Positions 16,777 through 22,771 of a DNA stretch of 22,771 bases are shown here, one piece after another (the first letter of the stretch is position 1; each line of letters opens with the position of its first letter). Under the pieces are notes generated by a model. That model was not told the origin of the DNA. It searched no databases and worked only from the letters and a program-made list of their open reading frames with translations. This DNA comes from Nemertoderma westbladi (taxonomy: Eukaryota; Xenacoelomorpha; Nemertodermatida; Nemertodermatidae), in the NCBI GenBank assembly GCA_032718475.1, contig JAUCBJ010008722.1, positions 1 to 22,771 of the forward strand, given 5' to 3'. The translations under genes were made by a program, and so were the position numbers.

Positions 16777-19394
16777 GTTTGTCTTTATAAATAAACTCCT
16801 CAAAAAAGGTTTGTCTTTATAAATAAACTCCTCAAAAAAGGTTTGTCTTTATAAATAAACTCCTTAAAAAAGGTTTGTCTTTATAAATAAACTCCTCAAA
16901 AAAGGTTTGTCTTTATAAATAAACTCCTTAAAAAAGGTTTGTCTTTATAAATAAACTCCTCAAAAAAGGTTTGTCTTTATAAATAAACTCCTCAAAAAAG
17001 GTTTGTCTTTATAAATAAACTCCTCAAAAAAGGTTTGTCTTTATAAATAAACTCCTCAAAAAAGGTTTGTCTTTATAAATAAACTCCTTAAAAAAGGTTT
17101 GTCTTTATAAATAAACTCCTCAAAAAAGGTTTGTCTTTATAAATAAACTCCTCAAAAAAGGTTTGTCTTTATAAATAAACTCCTCAAAAAAGGTTTGTCT
17201 TTATAAATAAACTCCTCAAAAAAGGTTTGTCTTTATAAATAAACTCCTCAAAAAAGGTTTGTCTTTATAAATAAACTCCTCAAAAAAGGTTTGTCTTTAT
17301 AAATAAACTCCTCAAAAAAGGTTTGTCTTTATAAATAAACTCCTCAAAAAAGGTTTGTCTTTATAAATAAACTCCTCAAAAAAGGTTTGTCTTTATAAAT
17401 AAACTCCTCAAAAAAGGTTTGTCTTTATAAATAAACTCCTCAAAAAAGGTTTGTCTTTATAAATAAACTCCTCAAAAAAGGTTTGTCTTTATAAATAAAC
17501 TCCTCAAAAAAGGTTTGTCTTTATAAATAAACTCCTCAAAAAAGGTTTGTCTTTATAAATAAACTCCTTAAAAAAGGTTTGTCTTTATAAATAAACTCCT
17601 CAAAAAAGGTTTGTCTTTATAAATAAACTCCTCAAAAAAGGTTTGTCTTTATAAATAAACTCCTCAAAAAAGGTTTGTCTTTATAAATAAACTCCTCAAA
17701 AAAGGTTTGTCTTTATTAATAAACTCCTTAAAAAAGGTTGTCTTTATAAATAAACTCCTCAAAAAAGGTTTGTCTTTATAAATAAACTCCTCAAAAAAGG
17801 TTTGTCTTTATAAATAAACTCCTCAAAAAAGGTTTGTCTTTATAAATAAACTCCTCAAAAAAGGTTTGTCTTTATAAATAAACTCCTCAAAAAAGGTTTG
17901 TCTTTATAAATAAACTCCTCAAAAAAGGTTTGTCTTTATAAATAAACTCCTCAAAAAAGGTTTGTCTTTATAAATAAACTCCTCAAAAAAGGTTTGTCTT
18001 TATAAATAAACTCCTCAAAAAAGGTTTGTCTTTATAAATAAACTCCTCAAAAAAGGTTTGTCTTTATAAATAAACTCCTCAAAAAAGGTTTGTCTTTATA
18101 AATAAACTCCTCAAAAAAGGTTTGTCTTTATAAATAAACTCCTCAAAAAAGGTTTGTCTTTATAAATAAACTCCTCAAAAAAGGTTTGTCTTTATAAATA
18201 AACTCCTCAAAAAAGGTTTGTCTTTATAAATAAACTCCTCAAAAAAGGTTTGTCTTTATAAATAAACTCCTCAAAAAAGGTTTGTCTTTATAAATAAACT
18301 CCTCAAAAAAGGTTTGTCTTTATAAATAAACTCCTCAAAAAAGGTTTGTCTTTATAAATAAACTCCTCAAAAAAGGTTTGTCTTTATAAATAAACTCCTC
18401 AAAAAAGGTTTGTCTTTATAAATAAACTCCTCAAAAAAGGTTTGTCTTTATAAATAAACTCCTCAAAAAAGGTTTGTCTTTATAAATAAACTCCTCAAAA
18501 AAGGTTTGTCTTTATAAATAAACTCCTCAAAAAAGGTTTGTCTTTATAAATAAACTCCTCAAAAAAGGTTTGTCTTTATAAATAAACTCCTCAAAAAAGG
18601 TTTGTCTTTATAAATAAACTCCTCAAAAAAGGTTTGTCTTTATAAATAAACTCCTCAAAAAAGGTTTGTCTTTATAAATAAACTCCTCAAAAAAGGTTTG
18701 TCTTTATAAATAAACTCCTCAAAAAAGGTTTGTCTTTATAAATAAACTCCTCAAAAAAGGTTTGTCTTTATAAATAAACTCCTCAAAAAAGGTTTGTCTT
18801 TATAAATAAACTCCTCAAAAAAGGTTTGTCTTTTAAATAAACTCCTCAAAAAGGTTTGTCTTTATAAATAAACTCCTCAAAAAAGGTTTGTCTTTATAAA
18901 TAAACTCCTCAAAAAAGGTTTGTCTTTATAAATAAACTCCTCAAAAAAGGTTTGTCTTTATAAATAAACTCCTCAAAAAAGGTTTGTCTTTATAAATAAA
19001 CTCCTCAAAAAAGGTTTGTCTTTATAAATAAACTCCTCAAAAAAGGTTTGTCTTTATAAATAAACTCCTCAAAAAAGGTTTGTCTTTATAAATAAACTCC
19101 TCAAAAAAGGTTTGCCTTTATAAATATACTCCTCAAAAAAGGTTTGTCAAATAAACTCCTTAAAAAGGTTTGTCTTTATAAATAAACTCCTCAAAAAAGG
19201 TTTGTCTTTATAAATAAACTCCTCAAAAAAGGTTTGTCTTTATAAATAAACTCCTCAAAAAAGGTTTGTCTTTATAAATAAACTCCTCAAAAAAGGTTTG
19301 TCTTTATAAATAAACTCCTCAAAAAAGGTTTGTCTTTATAAATAAACTCCTCAAAAAAGGTTTGTCTTTATAAATAAACTCCTCAAAAAAGGTT
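16754..19394 (+). repeat. FIS1: 32-bp array, about 82-83 copies, spanning the FIS1 exon end and splice donor
   Basis: The unit is ATAAATAAACTCCTCAAAAA plus AGGTTTGTCTTT. It begins inside the exon (16754-16776) and repeats head to tail to 19394. Each copy keeps the exon-like CTCCTCAAAAAAG, the donor GTTTGT, the palindrome TTTATAAA and an AATAAA hexamer. The copies are nearly identical. A CTCCTT variant recurs mostly in the first third, and there are small deletions near 17736, 18832-18850 and 19141-19165. High uniformity suggests recent expansion or active homogenisation. The unit length is not a multiple of three and stops occur in every three units, so the array is not coding. Confidence 0.96.
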
Positions 19395-19395
19395 C

Positions 19396-19704
19396 GTTCG
19401 ATACCCCTGGTATCTGTATACTCCTTATTTGGATCGGTGTCTCTTCCGGATATCTCTCTGGATATCTCGCCATCCAATCTTCCCCACCCTCGCACCGGAC
19501 CAGTGTCTCTTCCGGACATCTCTCTGGTTTTTTCGCTGTCCGCTCTTCCCCATCCTCGTACTGGACCAGCGTCTCTTCCAGACATCTCTCCAGATATCTC
19601 GCCGCCCACTCTCTAGCTGTTGCTTCTGGTCCTGACTCCTCTATCGACGCCATTTCTCTGGACTCGTACTCCACCCTTTCCACTATGCGTGGTTCCAGAA
19701 ACAT
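19396..19704 (-). pseudogene. Polyprotein spacer with 22-residue (66-bp) tandem repeats
   Basis: About three copies of a 66-bp unit (starts near 19435, 19498 and 19564 on the plus strand, each GGA(C/T)C(A/G)GYGTCTCTTCC). In one minus-strand frame each copy reads like PERCPEETLVRCEGGEDW, an acidic repeat. A second frame is also open, reading ISGRDTGPVRGWGR, so the true frame is uncertain. It lies just downstream of the protease region and runs into the 32-bp array at 19394. It may be a linker specific to this retroelement. Confidence 0.6.
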
Positions 19705-20060
19705 AATCGCCCATCTTTGACTTCTGCTCTACTTCCCCAATGGTACCAGACAGCATGCTTCCAGATGTTTCGGGTGTGTTAAATGGAATACTGGATTTAA
19801 TAGGCCCAGTAAGCGTCCATCCAAATGGCGTTAGGATCGCCACTGGGTCTCGCTCCTTGTCCCTCCCGAATATTGTCTCAAGCCTCTCATGGGCTGTCGG
19901 GCAATCCATCCCGACTATCAGAGACACTTTCGGCACATCGAGGTCTGGTGTCGACAGGTCAATCGAGTCCAGGTGCCGATATTGCTCGACTTCGATCTTT
20001 GTCGGCTGCCTGGCATTGCTGTTTATGGATTGAGTAATACGTATAGGGTCTATAGTCGCT
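19613..20060 (-). pseudogene. BEL/Pao protease-region C-terminal half
   Basis: On the minus strand the frame gives VSLIVGMDCPTAHERLETIF, then AILTPFGWTLTGPI. This matches the conserved end of the BEL/Pao aspartic-protease domain, with its LIGxD motif and TxxGWxxxGP box. An in-frame upstream part reads EVEQYRHLDSIDL. It is separated by a frame change and stops from the protease N-terminal half at 20128-20300. Confidence 0.8.
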
Positions 20061-20127
20061 CCGTAGTTGAAATCGGGAGTTACAGCCCCTCCCTATCCGA
20101 CACCCTCCTGTTCTCATCAGCAGAATT

Positions 20128-20970
20128 TCATCTTTGGTGGATGGATATGGTGGTAACCACCATCTTACTCGAACTCGTCTTTAATTGTAGCCTATCTGCT
20201 ACCAAGCTTTCTGTCAACGTGAATGCAGCCCCACTGTTGATCAACATCAGTGTTGATACCGATCGCCGATTCTCTCCCATTATCCTTGCTGTCACCACTC
20301 CTAGTAACACTGTTCCTCGCTTCTTGAATCTTCCAATCGTACTTGTCTGGCCTCCAGTTTCATTGGTCTCAGTGTACCTCGGTGGATGTTCTTGACACCA
20401 ATCCTTCATATGTCCCCCCACCATGCATCTGTGGCATAATCCAAATCTCCCTGTATAGGCTAATCGATCTTCTTTCAGCAATGCCTGCCACTGGTTGCAA
20501 TTGATGGTCTTATGTATCCCTTTTCTATGAAGCTGACACCTGTAGTTTGGATTATAACGCTCTCTGTATAGCGTCTCGCGTATTTCGCCCAGGTCCGACT
20601 CGAATGGTTTATTGTTTTGGTTGCATATACCCATATCAGAGGTGTTGTTTCCCCTATAGCCACCATAGTTGTTCTGTGGACTTGTTCTGTGGACCTGCAC
20701 GGTTGCATATGGGAACGATTGCCTCACTCTCGGAAGTGCATCTGCAGCACTGTGTTCCGGTTTAGGTCCAACCCTGGCTCCGCACCCCTTATTTTCCCGA
20801 GTAGAGAAAGCAATCTTTCTCCATTTGTTCCTTAACCATATTGGTAATGCCTGCGCTATGGTTATGATTTTATTTGAAGCATTAAGTTCGTATGGTGCTT
20901 CTAGCGTCTTTTAAAACTATCAATGCCTTTTCTACTTCGTTGGCAAAGGGTTTGATACTAACCAGAGTTA
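20128..20970 (-). pseudogene. BEL/Pao Gag C-terminus, zinc knuckle and protease start
   Basis: The upstream part (about 20970-20728, frames broken) shows a Gag helix region including ITIAQALPIWLRNKW. From 20727 the frame is open for ~199 codons. It has a Cys/His segment with CQLHRKGIHKTINC and a CCHC knuckle, CHRCMVGGHMKDWC (C-X2-C-X4-H-X4-C), for nucleic-acid binding. The aspartic-protease start LINSGAAFTLTESL follows. The catalytic DSG triad of this family is NSG here, so the protease would be inactive even without the frame breaks. The frame ends at 20128. Confidence 0.82.
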
Positions 20971-21005
20971 TCCGCGAGTCCACCTGATGTTATTCCTCTT
21001 AAGGT

Positions 21006-21445
21006 TTATCGGATAATCTTCGCCGGATGGCCAAATTCCCTATCCAGGGCTATCCATGCCGTTGAAAATCCTCCTTCGATTCCCTGATATTGCCTCACAA
21101 TATCATAGGCTGTCCCCCCTGTATAAACTTGTAAGTACTTACGGCACTCCACCTGTGTGAGATTCTTTGTGAGAATCTCGTTGCTATACATCCTCCAGAA
21201 CTGTAGGTATTCTTCCGGCTTGCTTCCCTCAAACTTAAAAGACTCCACGGGTGGCAGCTCTATTCTATTTTTAGCGCGTCAATGAGTGTTGCCATTCCCA
21301 TCGCTTGAATTCCCAGCGCGCTCGACGGTATGGATGCGGTATGGTACGGTATGGATGCTCCTTTGGTGTTGATTGTGCTCCGCCTCTCGGGTTCATCGAC
21401 TTTCCCTGTGTGGGATATATCATTGGGGGCAATGGTCCCCTCCAT
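21006..21445 (-). pseudogene. BEL/Pao Gag N-terminal region, frameshifted
   Basis: 21445-21260 gives a frame ending TLIDALKIE. After a small frameshift near 21258 the next frame gives LPPVESFKFEGSKPEEYLQF and continues to LDREFGHPAKIIR at 21006. The pattern (LPP, F-x-G-x-x-x-E/D, F-W, later FG) is that of the BEL/Pao Gag domain known as DUF1759. The frameshift and the early stop at 21006 mark it as a pseudogene. Confidence 0.75.
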
Positions 21446-22197
21446 ATCTCGGTGTCACATGACTTGTTTGGATCTGAGGGGGTTGCAATCTATATTTTAT
21501 TTTGTTGCACGTATTGCGGATACAGTGATGGGGGGAATGTCACCCTGTCCCCCCCACCATTGGTGTTATCTGCGCTGGGGGTAGATGTCATTATATTGGG
21601 GCCCATACACTTATCTGCAATACCCCCCCCGCCCTTTCCCTGGGTATGTATTATATCCTATCCATATTATAGTCATACTGGTGTGCAGGTACCGGCATAG
21701 GCCTAACAGGTTCCTGCCTACTCACCGGTATGTAAGCAGCCGCGACCTCCGGGAATTTAATCCCGGCATTCGCGCTACCCTATCACCTACACTATCGCTC
21801 CCAGCATCGCCCTATAGTGATGTGCTAGTAAGACCTACAGTATGTCCTGCAGTCTGAATGCGGTCCTCCGGACCGAAGTTTAATCTCCTCGAATAGTCCG
21901 AGAACTCCTCTCCAGCGACTACCATGTCGTCGGTTCGGCAGCTACGTTCCGACTGGAAGTTTCCCTTCGATCACTTCTTCTCGTCTCGTCCTACTCATCC
22001 CGGTATACGCTATACACTCTCTCTCCTGGTGCGTAATATATATCGCCAGGCTTGTGTTCGGGCGATGGCAATCTCCCGAAGTACAACCCCACCGGCCCTC
22101 TCTCTCTACATCAACTATCGACGGTTTGCTGTCCGTCATATCTCGGCATCTCTGGTTGCCCATAGCAACATTTCCTCGCTCGTCTCTATGTTCCTAT
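21446..22197 (-). other. 5' part of the retroelement, no domain recognised
   Basis: The region continues the CG-richer composition of the element. One minus-strand frame (22163-21942) starts ATG only ~35 bp inside the boundary and has several Cys and His residues, but no motif I can name. It may be leader sequence or a Gag N-terminal extension. No LTR repeated at the other end was seen. Confidence 0.45.
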
Positions 22198-22240
22198 TCC
22201 TCAAAAAAGGTATTCTTTATAGATTAAATTGTACATTAAT
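22198..22240 (+). repeat. FIS1: Diverged copy of the FIS1 32-bp unit beyond the retroelement
   Basis: TCCTCAAAAAAGGTATTCTT and the following TATAGATTAAA match the unit TCCTCAAAAAAGGTTTGTCT plus TTATAAATAAA with a few changes. This suggests the retroelement entered near the end of the array and that this is an old terminal copy. Confidence 0.65.
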
Positions 22241-22771
22241 AAAAATTGGTTAAATATTGGCCAGTAGTGTGGATAAGCCGAAAATATCAGTAAAGTAGGG
22301 AGAATAAGGAGAATAAGTAATGAGACCGAGTGAAACATAACCTAGAATGTGAAGCACACTACAAACTTGGGCCAATCATGTTTCCGCTGAATAATGAGCG
22401 TGCTTGTGTGCTTCTAAAACATTGAATGCCATCGGTTTGGGCTATCAGTGGGTGCCTCGCATTTATTTATTGCTGCGGTTCCCTGGTGCAGGCTGGATCA
22501 CCAGGATCATTATAATTAGGATCAGGGTCACGACTCACCATGCCGACCGCTCGCCATGGTAGCAACGTTTCAATGATTTGCTATAGAGTTGTACGCTGCC
22601 AAATTGCTATTGAATACAATCAACCCTCACGGACGGTTTAATCTGTATTTTAAATACGTAGCAATTTATTTATTATTTTTCCTAAAGCAAACCTTTTTAC
22701 TTCGAATTATATTTGTTTCTTATTTGTAAACGTAACGTAGAATTCTGCATTTATCCTTTTCACGAATGAAT
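22241..22771. other. Non-coding right flank
   Basis: Presumed continuation of the FIS1 intron. I looked for a membrane-anchor exon with a Gly-rich GLxGxAIVGG-type sequence and found none. A CG-richer stretch at about 22490-22580 has no recognisable frame. Confidence 0.5.

Larger units (their letters stand above)
19395..22197 (-). mobile_element. Truncated, decayed BEL/Pao retrotransposon fragment (Gag-protease)
   Basis: This is a CG-richer block, sharply different from the AT-rich array at 19394. It carries minus-strand Gag and protease sequence in the order expected of BEL/Pao, from 22163 down to about 19400. Reverse transcriptase, RNase H, integrase and recognisable LTRs are absent. The sequence TCCTCAAAAAAGGT flanks it on both sides (about 19381-19394 and 22198-22211), either as array copies or as a target duplication. 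Frameshifts and a changed protease residue show it is dead. It lies in the FIS1 intron in antisense orientation. Confidence 0.82.

Noticed and set aside
16754-19394. CRISPR array
   Set aside because: Units are contiguous with no unique spacers, no cas genes are present and the context is eukaryotic.
19319-19394. Retroelement frames continuing into the 32-bp array as a fusion protein
   Set aside because: Both minus-strand frames enter the array only by read-through and stop within two units.
22480-22560. Final FIS1 membrane-anchor exon after GGTGCAG
   Set aside because: Its translation in the needed phase lacks the Gly-rich hydrophobic anchor and reaches a stop quickly.

Overview
This is animal nuclear DNA, AT-rich and full of repeats, most likely from a marine invertebrate. 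It has split coding exons with GT/AG junctions, Pol III-type (tRNA-like) SINE sequence, LINE reverse-transcriptase fragments, BEL/Pao and hAT elements, foldback MITEs and long minisatellites. There is no bacterial gene organisation. A species cannot be named from the sequence. The many TAGGCCTA and GTACCGGTAC palindromes in the left part suggest a particular lineage but do not identify it.

Layout. 1-3900 is repeat-rich non-coding DNA with one possible C2H2 zinc-finger ORF (295-465), a MITE-like inverted repeat (1570-1760), a foldback with 22-bp repeats (1936-2031), a tRNA-like SINE head (3283-3356) and several scattered copies of a ~68-bp unit. 3930-7568 (minus) is one uninterrupted coding region of about 1212 codons for a trichohyalin-like coiled-coil protein with 10-residue and 48-residue internal repeats. 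From 8589 to the right-hand side the window is dominated by a plus-strand gene that I identify as FIS1, the mitochondrial/peroxisomal fission adaptor. A 28-bp minisatellite (8589-9620) ends 20 bp before its exon at 9641-9874. A 6.8-kb intron packed with nested transposons follows. The next exon (16671-16776) runs directly into an array of about 82-83 copies of a 32-bp unit (16754-19394).

The most unusual feature is that 32-bp array. Its unit is the last ~22 bp of the FIS1 exon plus the first bases of the intron, so every copy carries an exon end, a GT splice donor and an AATAAA hexamer. The array is then interrupted by a decayed minus-strand BEL/Pao Gag-protease fragment (about 19395-22197), and a diverged piece of the repeat lies on its far side. 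The C-terminal membrane-anchor exon and the first exon of FIS1 were not found in the window.

The FIS1 intron holds a foldback element (9984-10557), a pair of long inverted repeats 4.7 kb apart (10746 to 15486), two LINE reverse-transcriptase fragments (11117-11362, 12221-12853), hAT-like ends, a complete non-autonomous hAT with an 8-bp target duplication (13229-14998) and a small retroposon with a 12-bp duplication nested within that hAT.
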